The notes under the pieces were generated by a model. That model saw only the letters and a list, made by a program, of their open reading frames with translations, had not been told where the DNA came from and did no database searches. Positions 22,393 to 33,302 of a DNA stretch of 64,000 nucleotides are shown piece after piece. Position 1 is the stretch's first letter. The number at the start of each line of letters is the position of its first letter. Source of the stretch: Gnetum montanum (lineage: Eukaryota; Streptophyta; Gnetopsida; Gnetales; Gnetaceae); the NCBI GenBank assembly GCA_015680685.1, contig MNCI01004172.1:104181-168180 (forward strand). The letters are read 5' to 3'. Both the position numbers and the translations under genes were made by a program.

Positions 22393-25206
22393 TATGGCAC
22401 CAAATGGGAACTACATGTAGATGGGTCATTACATCCCTAGGAAGAAAAGACCAAGGGGAGGAAGAGGATAACACCCACAACAATAGGAGCAATTTATCAA
22501 AGTAACACATGTCATCTAACCATTACAAGAAGAACATGAGGGGGAATCTATCTACTAGATTTCCACCATAGAGATAGGATAGTACATGCAAGATAATGTT
22601 CCAAGATTTACACCCAACTTTGAGGTCACTCTAATAGAGACCTACTTAGATAAAGGAAGAAGTAAGAAGCACATGTCTTTAGGACCAAGCTTTAGACCCT
22701 TCCTAGAGTTGACGTTGGAAGAGGTTTGAATACAAGGGTTTCTATTATGGTCCATCATTTTCACTAGTGGGGAATGGTATCTTGTGGAGACATACCTCTT
22801 TTAGAACCATTGTTAAGAAGATGCCACTCTAAAAATCAAAGACATTATCATCTCCTACACTCTAGAGGCCATCACTAAAGTCCTTGGATGTCTAACATCA
22901 AGGAAAAATTGATAGAAGTTTTCACCTAAATAGATGTAGAATTTAAAAAAGAATGGATGAAGAAATGCTAATGGAGTGAACTGTAATGAGTACAATGCCC
23001 TTTTCAAAGTACAGCAACCATACTTCAAGATCATAGCCTATTCCCTTAATCCAATGATGAGGCCAAGAAAGATTACAACCTTCTTTTCAAGGACATGTGT
23101 GGCTCTGAGTGGGAAATTCCTAGTCATCTTTCCTTAGCTCATTTTCTTGAAACTCAAGAAGAGATTTAAGGAAAATAAGAAGGGTTAAAAGATACTCCCC
23201 TTTCTATGCCTCATCAAGAAACTCTGTAAAAGGGAAGGAACTACTCATTACTCTAATGATGTAGTTCACAGGGCTCCTATTGCATCATAGCAAGAGATGA
23301 TGAAAGATAAAACCCCTTCTAAACTCTAAGAGGAAGTACCATCTCCACCATAACCACTAGCACTAGAGATGATACCTAAAATAGTAGTAACTAGCAAGTG
23401 CTTAGAAAACTTAGGGAGTAATAATTACATCAACAAGCTTTCAAGGATGATGATGTGTCCTTCATGTATCATCTAGCCATGAACCATCTCAATGAGATTT
23501 TAAAGATCATTAGTTGGCCAATAGATGATCTAGTCCATCTATTCTCTACATGAAGGAACTAGGATCCTATTTGTGCTAATTCCAATGCTTAAGTGGTCAC
23601 TGTATCTATTTGAAGATAAATGTTTCTTGAAATCTCCAGGAACACATCAACTTTCTCTATCATGCTAGAGGAAGGATAAGATGCAATAGTCTTGGTCATA
23701 CCATACAAGAACTAGGATATAGCAGTAGAGATGATGGAAAATAGAATTGAAGATGTTTTGAGTACTCCTATAGCCTCTATTCCTGGTATTATTGCAATGG
23801 TAGATATTCAAATGTTTAAGGAGCTACAAGCAAGGGAATAAGCACATCATAATATGAGAAAGTGCTAGAGCAACTAGTTAAAACTTGGACAGCCAATTCC
23901 AAAGAACTATGATCTCCTAGAAGACATTTTAGTAACCTATTTATAGCTACTAGAAATAAGAAGAAATCTCGTAATTACCCAAGTGGAACTTGAGGAAGCC
24001 ACCACTAGCAATCAATAGTTGGTAGTAAAATTAAAAACATGCTTGTTAGATCCATCCATTTTTTGATGAAAACTTACTAGAGATAAAGTCTTTAAACAAC
24101 TTCAAAAAATACTTTAAGAGGTCAAGAATGCCAAGGAAATGATCATCTTTGATGTGTCACTATTTGAAGCAATGATGAATTTTACTAATCATGACCTTTG
24201 AGGCACACATAAGGAAAATCTAACTCTAACCTAGGAGAAACAACACTTGCAAAAAGCTAAGAAGTAGAAGGATCAATTGCTAGAATACATTTACTAGTCG
24301 TAAGAATAACTTGCCAAGGTAAACCAGGATATCAAGAGGTTGGCTGTAGAAAATCAAAATCTCTCAATGGAGGAAGTTCATGCTCTTTACCAAAGACTTC
24401 CTTTAATATCACCATCTGGAAGAAGATGCCCTTAAGTATGAAAAGATGAAAAATCATTACAAGGCCTAGGTGAGAATGTTAAAAGAGATAAATAAAAAAG
24501 AAATCAAGCTAGCATAGACGAAGGAAAATGAAACCCTCTAGCAACACTAACAAAGAGGTGATGCATAGCAGTCCATATTTGATGGACTTAATGCATATAA
24601 CCAAGAAAAAATTCTCTTGAAGGAGTTGTAAATTAAAGAGATGATAGAGTATATGAAGTTCACCAACCTCTATTATGCAAACTTAGAAATATAAACACAA
24701 GAACGTCAAGTTCAAACTTGGAGAAGAAAATGGCTAGTTCTTACCTCCTCTATGAGGTGGAGTTCAAGCTCCACAAGGAAACAAAATAAAAACTGGAAAG
24801 AGAAAACATAGAGCTTGAGATTCTTAAGAGCAAGTTTGAAGACTAATGATCAATCACTAAGAACCTAGCTAGAAGGATGAATGATCACTAGAAGCTGCAA
24901 AACCTTTTCCATACATTCAACATCAAATATAAACATTTCATAGTCTAGTTTGTAAATATGAAGAAGATTTTTCTTACAATGCCATGTTCATGGGTTGTAC
25001 CAATGTTAGCTAGTCTAGGTGATGTTGCCTAGATCATCAATGATAAATGGAGAAAGGAAGAAAAGATGAAGGCATTTTTTGATACCTTTAAATTTTTAGA
25101 TGAAGTAGCAGTAGCAACAGCAAGGCAACCTAGACCATTGGTAGGAGTAGGACATGATGAAGGACCATTTGAGCCACAAGAGCCTTCACCTCTAGGCATA
25201 ATGTAA
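22393..25206 (+). pseudogene. ORF3: conserved extra ORF of unknown function, with coiled coils
   Basis: From an ATG at 22393 (MAPNGNYM) one frame can be followed with stops for hundreds of codons, for about 900 residues in all with some frame changes. Features in order: a basic patch RKKRPRGGRG near residue 23; an acidic stretch; a globular-looking part with GPSFRPFLELTLEEV and YLVETYLF; a segment around DIAVEMMENRIEDVLSTPI (about 23715-23790); long Lys/Glu/Leu-rich heptad-like stretches (24200-24900) ending in SSYLLYEVEFKLHKETK; then a compact C-terminal motif (about 24945-25020) with F-x-NMKK-x-FL-x-MP-x2-W-x2-PMLA-x2-GDV. The N-terminal part recurs at 1-563 (minus) and the C-terminal part at about 63000-63516 (minus), so it is a constituent of this element family. 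I do not recognise it. Env-like ORFs occupy the same place in Athila elements, but no membrane segment or signal peptide is evident. Confidence 0.6.
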
Positions 25207-25436
25207 TGACTTCATCATAATTAATTTCATACAACCAACAGTTGCTAAATTTTTGTCTAGTGTCTAGGTTTGATTCCTCTCATTGTAAATGCTCAAATAT
25301 TTTATAATACAACACTCATAGTTATGTTTTATTATTGTTGGTCAATCTATTGTTAGTCCCATACTTCCAAAATTTTGTAAATAACTCTTTCCCATTTTTT
25401 CACTTGAGGATGAGTTTTTAGATAGTCGTGGGGGTA
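25207..25436 (+). other. 3' untranslated part and polypurine tract
   Basis: Short T-rich spacer ending in the polypurine tract GTCGTGGGGGTA (25425-25436) immediately before the LTR. The same tract (TCATGGGGGTA) precedes the LTR at 53022. Confidence 0.7.
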
Positions 25437-26730
25437 TGATGAAGAGTCTTGTGGTTGGCTACATTAATGTAACCTTGTTGATGCATCCATGTCAACGTAT
25501 CCTCGAATACATTGATGCATATGTATCAACATCATTCCATGCTAAGCTTATATAAATGCATGCACCATATGCATTTATAGCAACTTAAGTTATTTTTTTA
25601 ATGAAGCTCCTATAGTTTGCTTCTATAGAACTTAGCTAAATTTCTTTCTAAGTGCTTGCAACATGGCATAAATTGATTGAACATAATTTTATTTGGATGG
25701 TATTGTACTTAGACACATTTCATGAATGATAATAAAGTCAACATTAATTCCTTCCATTCTAGCACTGAGGCTAGTATTTAGTTTATTTTCAAGTACTTTA
25801 CTTTTGAATGCACTTTATCTTCCTATTAAAGCCTATTTCTCATTAGCCATTATATCATATCTATGACATCATAGCCCTACATATGTCATTGTTGATGTGA
25901 TGTAGAGGGTCCTCGTCAAGACTATAAATACCAACCCTTGGTTGCATCAAACAAACAACTTTCATTCAACACTTAGCAAAATTCTTATAGTTTGTTTTTT
26001 TAACTTAGACTTAGAGTTAGAAGTAAATGCCCATAGTGTGGTGTTGAATAGTTCTATGGAATTTTTGTTCAAGTGGATTGTACTTGGGCATAATTGATGA
26101 TTAGAAATAAAAATTGAGATTGTTTCTCACCATTGCAACATTACACTTATTTTGTTTATTTTTACTTAGCCATTTTCCTTAGTTTAGTTTTCATTTCTTT
26201 GATATGTTTACTTTAGTTTAATTCTTTACATTTCCTAAGTACTTTACTTTTCCCATGTTTATTAGTAAGGTAGAATAATTATGACTGGTTTTGAGCATTA
26301 AGTGTAATCATTTCATAACCTTGTAGTAACTTCACTTGATTTTCTCAATACTAAATTTACTTGGTAATCATAATAACAATAACATGAGTCCGAGGCATGT
26401 ATGACAACCAAGCCAAGAATGAATACTTATCGCTATAGGCTAGAATATATTTATATTTCTATTATTATCTAGATTTATACATTATTCTCATTTTCATTAT
26501 GAAAGCAATTATGATTAATTTGAGTCCATGACATCATAATATCATATGCCTCACTAATATTTAAAACTAAAAAAATTGCACTTCACTAACTCAAAGTGAG
26601 AAGATAGCAATCCTAAATCAACTATCAACCCCTAGCAAATTTACATTGTCCATCTATAGATTATGATCTAGTCACATGTATGCACTTGTGACTTGTATGA
26701 TGGAGTGTTGGAATACCTAGCTACTCATCA
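25437..26730 (+). repeat. LTR shared by two tandem elements
   Basis: A 1294-bp LTR, TGATGAAGAG...CTACTCATCA. It is preceded by a polypurine tract (so it is the 3' LTR of the left element) and followed by a primer-binding site (so it is also the 5' LTR of the right element). A TATA box (GACTATAAATACC) lies near 25920. Its U3 is about 350 bp longer than in the other family LTRs and lacks the GATATC cluster. Confidence 0.8.
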
Positions 26731-26731
26731 T

Positions 26732-26752
26732 TAGGGTCGTTGCTAGGGACAT
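26732..26752 (+). promoter_or_regulatory. Primer-binding site of the right-hand element
   Basis: TAGGGTCGTTGCTAGGGACA follows the LTR end by one base and aligns with TGGCACCGTTGCTGGGGACA at 47617. The mismatches fit decay. Confidence 0.65.
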
Positions 26753-26880
26753 GTCAATGTTTGCTTAGTAGTTGATTTTATAAAGTTCATTTTACTAAGA
26801 ATTACAAACTTTATCTTTCATACTTGAATTATTTCTTTTAACACAAGCACACACACACTTAAGAGTATCAAAAACACAAT

Positions 26881-29226
26881 ATGGCTTCTACACTTAAGAA
26901 AAAATCATAGCCTACCAATGAAATTCCTAAGAACCATGACAAAGGATAGGATGAAGAAGATTAGAGTGTATCCCATGCAAACTAGAATCTCCTATGCTCA
27001 TACTAATTCATATTACCCTAATTTTACATTTTTCTTTCACCCAGATGAATAGCTAAGATGAAGAGATTTACATGGTAATATCATTTTGCCTCCAAAATAT
27101 TCTACACCATCAATGTTGCAAGAAATCCACATATACTCAAACCTTATCCATGTACAGGAAGGGTACCACATTACAAAGTACATGACCTAATCATACCATC
27201 CAAAAGAAGCTTAAGTAAGAAGGAATGCTACTATGGAAACAAGGCATGAGCTTAACAAATGAAAGAAAGAAGCACAAATGATTTTCCTAGAGGAAAGAGA
27301 TGATGTAATGTTCCATACAAAGAAATTTTATTAGACCCATGGATGTCAATCTTGAACACCTATTATCCATATTGAAGATCCCATCAAGATACATTAAGCT
27401 CTACAAAAACACCCAGAGAAGATAAGGAAGACTCCACACTTAGGAGGAATCCAAGGTCTAGAACTTTCACTGAGTCAAAAAGGGATGAATTAAGGAGTCA
27501 TAGACGAAAAACTAGCTTGCACCATTCTTCAACTTCTTCCTCTTCATCCTTACACTCATCCAGAGACTATGATAAGAAAGAAAGAAGAATGAAGGATCAT
27601 GATAGGAAAATATATAGGAATCATGAGAGACATGAGCATCGAAGAAGACATCTTGATAAAGAAGATGATAATTATGAAAGAAGAAGAGATAGGATCAAAC
27701 ATGAAGAAAGAAAGCATTATGAGCAGTGAAGGGGTCATAACAACAACAAACTCTATGAACCCAATGATCATGAAGAACTGTTACTAGTCATCCATAATAT
27801 GATTAATATCAAAGAAGCAGTGTATATCCCTACTAGGTAAATAAGGAATAGTTGCACCAAGCAACTAGTTATAAACAACATTCTCAAGTTTGAAGGTGAA
27901 TATAATGTAGATCCATAGCACCACCTCCAAGTATTCCATGATGCCTATGCCTTTTTGAACATTGAGAATGACTAGTAGAAATTGAAGTTGTTTCCCATAA
28001 TAGTCATCAAGGAAGCATAGAGCTGGTATTGATCCTTAGAACCAAAAATAATTTGAAGCTAGAGTACCATGCTAGAGCTTTTTAATGATAAATATCAAAC
28101 CTATTCCAAAGTTTCTAATTTAAGAAAAAAAGTTCAAGAATGGAAGCAAGGAACACATGAATCCCTTAACATGACAATGGGTAGATATTATTCATTACTA
28201 CATAGCTACCCAAGCCATGGATCTTCTCAAAGGAAATAACTTAGGCATATCATTAATGGATTAAGGAACAATACTAGAGAAACTCTTAGGGTATATGCCC
28301 AAGGCAGGTTATCTAAAATGACAACCCATTGAATTCAAAGACTGATAGACCAAGTGGCTAAAGAGGAAGAAGAATTAAAGAAAAGAGAATCAGCTAAAGA
28401 GTACAATTGAGATCCAATAATAAGGAAAAGGGATGTGAAAATATATGAAAAACTAGATGAGGAAAATTTGGAGGATACAATCTAGAGAAAAACTCTACCC
28501 ATCCAAAAATCAATCAATGACATTGTAACTAAGGTAGAGAAAATGTGGGATTCCATGAATGAAAAATTTGTCATAGCATTGAAGATAGTAAAAGAGAAGA
28601 CTAAACAATCCCTACATTAAGGTAAAGATAAAAAGAAAACAAGAGACAGTGGGTGAGAACAATATACAAATAAAGGAAAGGTTGCTATGGAAAAATATGT
28701 AATAGACTCCATCTCAAAAGACAAGGAAGGATGTAAAGTGTACTAGTATGAACATCCTAAGGGATGTTTTTCTATCATGGTCCACTTACAATAGTCTAGG
28801 GCATATGTACTTAACCCAAGATTTATCAAAAAAAAAATCCTAGAAGGTTACCTTATCCATAAGGTAACTCCTAATAGTCTTACGAAGTATCATATTATCC
28901 AAGTAGAACCTATTCTCAACCACAAGAATAATAACAATAGTAGTGACAACAACCACAAGTGTGGGGAATGCCACCACCAAGGTAACTTATCCATATAGAT
29001 AACCAGAATCCTATGGATATTACATTCAACATCCAATCTCTCTGAGGAATGCTTTGGTTCACATATCCTCTCATTACTATCCCTTAGAATATCATAGACC
29101 CACTACTTCACAAATGGATCTAGATTATTATGTATCCCAACAAACAACTAGTTCTTCATTCTAAGCTCCCAATCCATTACGACCAATACCACCACCAGTT
29201 ATGCAAAGAGAACTATCATTATAATC
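26881..29226 (+). pseudogene. gag
   Basis: Starts at ATG 26881 (MASTLKKKS), about 150 bp behind the LTR. An N-terminal matrix-like part is followed by an Arg/Lys/Glu/His/Ser-rich segment (27440-27730, open for 70 codons at 27517-27729). The capsid-like core then shows INIKEAVYIP, FHDAYAFLNIE, KLKLFP, STMLELFNDKYQTYSKVSNL and LRHIINGLRN. A coiled region (28360-28600) follows, then the knuckle box GCKVY-x-YEHPKGCFS at 28733-28780 and a Tyr/Pro/Gln-rich tail. About twenty stops occur, many at codons that are Trp, Arg or Gln in the better-preserved gag at 47758. Confidence 0.75.
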
Positions 29227-29230
29227 ACAA

Positions 29231-29950
29231 TTGAAAAGTGCTAATAGGACAGTGAATATACAAAGGGAGGATCATACTAGAAATAATAAAGGTACATCTA
29301 GAAAATGTCCTTTCTTCAAGACAAGTCTAGAAAAGTCTGATAGAGTAAGGACTCAATCCAAACATGTTTCTCCTATGAAAAATCCTCCTAGAATTAACAT
29401 GCTTCCACAACAACCAAATCAAAAACTTATAACTGTCATGCTAACTAATGTAGTATCAGATTGGATCAAAGTAGGAGCACTTCCTAAGAAAAGAATAGAC
29501 CCTAGAAATCCTTTGATTTATTTGCAAATTGCTAAAAATTCACCATGCAAATCTCTACTAGACTCAAGTTCTAAAGTTAAGTTGATATCTCAAGAAACAT
29601 ACAAGGCATGAAACCTATCACCATTAAAGAAGTATAACATAAGACTAAAGCTTGTAGATCAATCAATTACCATTCATTTGGAAAAAATGGAAGATGCGGT
29701 GACCACTATCAATGGGTGGTCTTATCCAATATATTTTCTTGTGATCGATGTGAAGAATGATAACAGGGACTTTCCTATCATTATGGGAAGAGCATGGCTT
29801 AGCACAATTGATGCTAAGTTAGGAATGAGAGACTTATCCTTGGAAATTTCCAAGGAAGATGAGCAAGGAGCCATAAATATGTAGAGAATTCCATGCATTA
29901 CCTATGATAAAGAAGGGTGCATTTATGGACTGAAAGTTTAGAATGTCAAC
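29231..29950 (+). pseudogene. Retroviral-type aspartic protease region
   Basis: Open at 29231-29611 and 29678-29884. Shows ITVMLTNVVSDWIKVG, LIYLQIAKNSP, LLDSSSKVKLIS (the catalytic box reads DSS rather than DSG), LKLVDQSITI, GWSYPIYFLVIDV and IIMGRAWLSTIDAKLG. A stop near 29609 and the changed Gly make it inactive. It matches the intact reading frame at 50259-50879 throughout. Confidence 0.75.
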
Positions 29951-30469
29951 ACACTTCTTAGACCAACCACAACAAATGTGACAAAAAAAGTGTGTGTACA
30001 AGAAGAAACAATGGTCACTAAACCAAAATACACCTAGTGGCTAAAAAATGAGAACATAAAACTGCCCAAGATATGCATGGAAACATCCAATTCACATATT
30101 AATTCCTACCCTATAAAATGATCCAAATTGAGAACTTACAAAAGGATATCCTAAACCATGATCATACACCAACAACAAGAAGGAGACATGGAGAATTAAA
30201 ACCTCATATTAAAGATAAATAAGAAAACATAATTGGAGCTTCTAAAATGAAAATACTATCTAGTCCAATAGAATATATATCTCTAAAAGATCAAATTTTG
30301 ATTATCATCAATGTCACATGGGATAATAAAAAAAAATCTAAATTACTAAGGATGATAAATAAGAAACCTAAAGTGTATGCTCTAGGTGTTCTAGGGTCCA
30401 TTTTTCGAACACTCACCCATAAGTTCAGTTGTGGGGGATATGTCCTATCTTGACTTAGAAATTGATAAG

Positions 30470-30900
30470 TGCATTTCAACTTTTTTGTTTTATAATTTTT
30501 TGTTATACTTTTTATCTTTCTTACCAGTTTTTACATTCTTTCATATCTTTTTCATTCTTTTATACTTTTTCCATTTTTTAATACTTTGTTATTCTTTGAT
30601 GTCTTTTAAATTCCTTCTACATTTTTCACTTCTTATCATTTTTTCTATTATTTTTTATCATCTTTTTTGTACATATTTTTTTTGAATTTTCTAATAAAGT
30701 GCAAAGGAATAAAACAAGATATAGTCCCAATAATGTGAATTAACTCTATATTATCAAATCATTAAAGGAATAAATTTTTTTTATACTTAGAGTCACATTT
30801 GTTTCCTTATTCTTTATGCCACTCATGCTTCAATTGCATTCCTCTTTAAATGTTTTTTCTTTCTTTCTTTCTTTCTTTGCAGGATTTTTTATTTACAAAA
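30470..30900 (+). repeat. Pyrimidine-rich tract with TTTC microsatellite
   Basis: A T-rich stretch at 30470-30690 behind the protease, and a (TTTC)n run at about 30857-30880 followed by TTTGCAGG, which looks like a polypyrimidine tract plus a 3' splice site. Confidence 0.6.
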
Positions 30901-33013
30901 CAACCTTTAACATAAAGTGAAAACCAAAGAGGGCAGTTCTAAAGGAAGACAATGTCTAATCCTTTTCCTACCTTAGATGGAAGGTTTTTCAAAATTAGTT
31001 ATAAAGATGAAAACCTAAAAAAGTATCCCCAAAACCATTGGGCCTTTCATTTTATGTTGTGGTTAGTTTTTAACTTTCTTTGATGCTCCTCTACCATGAA
31101 TTTTTCTTATTTTTAATGTATTTTATTTTTAAAGTTCAACATTCCAAACTTTAAATTAAGACTTCCAAGATTCTACACTAACTTTAATGGAAAAGTTAAT
31201 ATGAATATGAATAGCAATATTATAACAAGGAAACTCAAATGAATCTATGGGGTAAAAATCAAAGTACATATTAAAAAATTTGAAAAGAAATTCTAAGTTA
31301 ATGACCTAAAATCGTATAAGATTGGTAAAATAGTTATAAAAAGTCTTCAACGTTATGTTCCATTTATATCTTAAGAATATAGTTATAGGACCTATTAAAA
31401 ACCATTATGTTCATCTTCAATGGCATTCAACTAACATAAACAAGAATTTTGATTCTATCAATTTACTTTATTTTGATAACATGTGAACTTATGCTTTGTG
31501 AAATGGAATTTTGGCATTGAGATATTAGCATTTTTTAGCCAACCCATTTTGTTGTGATAAGCCAATAATGATGATGATGACATATTAGCACTTTTCATAA
31601 AATCTTCCTTCTCTTGGAAAAGGGTTATCATTTGATGTTCAATGTTCATCCTACTAAATGAGGTCCCAAGAGGGTTCGAGGTGAGTAGAAGCCTAATCTC
31701 TTTTTGAGTGGTTCTCTAGTTCAAACCTAAGTCTTATTACTTGAGAAAGGAGCTTCTATCATTTTTCTAAATGAAGGCCCCTCAAATCTTACCTTCTCTT
31801 GATTACTTTAAGTAAAATTTCCTTTTACTATATTAATTTGCCAAAAAAAAATTTAATATCTTTATTACCCTACATCTAATAGGTTATAACATTACCTCAT
31901 AGCCATTTAGTATATACCTATGATTTTTTAGCCATTTTTTCCTTAATAAAACCAAACTCCATTTTTAAGTAAAGACCATATATACCTAGTAGAAAAATTG
32001 AATCCTCTAAAACATTTTCCTTATGAACAAAAGTAAAAACTTGGTGCAATTCTTTGATTCCCTAATGAACCAAGTCTTTCACAAGTAATAGGATGTAACA
32101 TGTTGTTTACATTTTAATTAGAAATACTACAACATATAATTGTTTTTCAATCTTTCCAATTTTTTTCTACCATTTTTTGTCCAACCTTACTTTTCATGAT
32201 GGACACTATTAAAAATCAGAGAAAATGATTGATGCAAGTTAACAAGCATATTAAATAAATAGCTAATACTATAATGTTCTCCTTAAGTTCTAGAAAGTAT
32301 TTTGTTCACTATATATCCTTAAGAGAACATATGGTCAACTAGTTTTTGATTTCAACACCCAAAAAATGTTTTTTTAACAAAGAATAGTCAAGAAGAACTA
32401 ACAATCCTACTATGATAAGTAAGATCTTAACTAAGCATATATGTGCACATCTTCATAAAATTTTTAACTATATTGTTATCTTTACCTTAATAATGGGATT
32501 TTAGACTTTTAAAATGAAAAATTCCTTTCTAACAAGGAAAAAAAATTCAGCCTTTCTTAGTTGTTTTTATTCATTTTAACTTCTTAGAGAAATGTAACTG
32601 AAATATTTTTATGACAAAAGAAGGGGTTTTTTCAAAAAATTTCTTGTATCATTGAAAATTTATCCTACATTGTTAAAAAAGCATGGTTAAAATTTGCCAT
32701 TCCAAAAAATAATAAGGGAAGACCTTAAGTTTTTATCTCTACTTTCCAACTTTAAAACTTATAAAACTAAAGAACAATTCTTTCTTTATAATATATATTG
32801 TTTCTATTATTGGTCTCTTTGTAGAATTTGACTTTGCACCATGACCTTGATATAATAATTTAAATTCTTAAAAGTTGAAAAAAATAATTAAATAAATTTC
32901 AAAATGTAAATAATTCTATTTTCTATTTAAAATTATGGAAAACCTATGTTGTTATCCTTGATATCTTATTCATAAATTCAAATAATAGGAACTTAAAAAT
33001 ATTCACAAGCTTT

Positions 33014-33080
33014 TGCTTAGTTGGTATATGCACTAGATTTGCACCTTGAAGTATTAGGTTCAAAACTTGATTCCAATACC
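33014..33080 (+). repeat. SINE-type tRNA-like fragment
   Basis: TTTGCTTAGTTGGTATATGC resembles a Pol III A box (TRGCNNAGYNGG) and is followed after about 30 bp by AGGTTCAAAACTTGATTCC, a B-box-like segment. Confidence 0.45.
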
Positions 33081-33083
33081 CTT

Positions 33084-33302
33084 GATGTTGCTAGTTTGAA
33101 GGTTTTTATTTTCTTTTTTCCCCTACTCTTATTGGTCAGTTTACCATATTGTTATTGTAGCATCCCTTTACTTTAATTTTAACCTTCTTAAAGTAGATGT
33201 TGCTAGCTTGAAGGCTTTTATTTTCTTTTTTGCCCTACTCTTGTTGGTCAATTTAACATATTGTTGTTGTAGCATCTCTTTACTTCAATTTTAACCTTCT
33301 TG
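33084..33302. repeat. 112-bp tandem duplication
   Basis: Unit one starts GATGTTGCTAGTTTGAAGG at 33084 and unit two GATGTTGCTAGCTTGAAGG at 33196. Both end in TTTTAACCTTCTT. About 90% identical by eye. Confidence 0.85.

Larger units (their letters stand above)
16450..26730 (+). mobile_element. Autonomous-type Ty3/gypsy element, decayed (pol + ORF3 + 3' LTR)
   Basis: Plus-strand element with protease, reverse transcriptase, RNase H, integrase, pyrimidine tract, ORF3, polypurine tract and LTR in that order. Its gag is probably the fragment at 5507-5936, displaced by the inverted insertion and the viral block. The missing 5' LTR would then lie left of the window. The Athila/Tat-like assignment is inferred from the primer site found after the same LTR and from the extra ORF behind integrase. 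Numerous in-frame stops show that it is old. Confidence 0.75.
25437..30960 (+). mobile_element. Gag-protease-only gypsy element, 3' LTR not found
   Basis: LTR, primer site, gag (26881-29226), protease (to about 29950), pyrimidine tract (30470-30690), then sequence that fades into AT-rich DNA. No RT or integrase follows the protease: only about 520 bp separate it from the pyrimidine tract. It has the same architecture as the complete elements at 46683-53903 and 55787-62876. The 3' LTR is missing or beyond recognition, so the right limit is approximate. Confidence 0.65.

Noticed and set aside
27556-27771. 71-codon Met/Ile/Ser-rich minus-strand ORF
   Set aside because: Shadow of the Arg/Glu/His-rich gag segment at 27517-27729, which fits the other gags.
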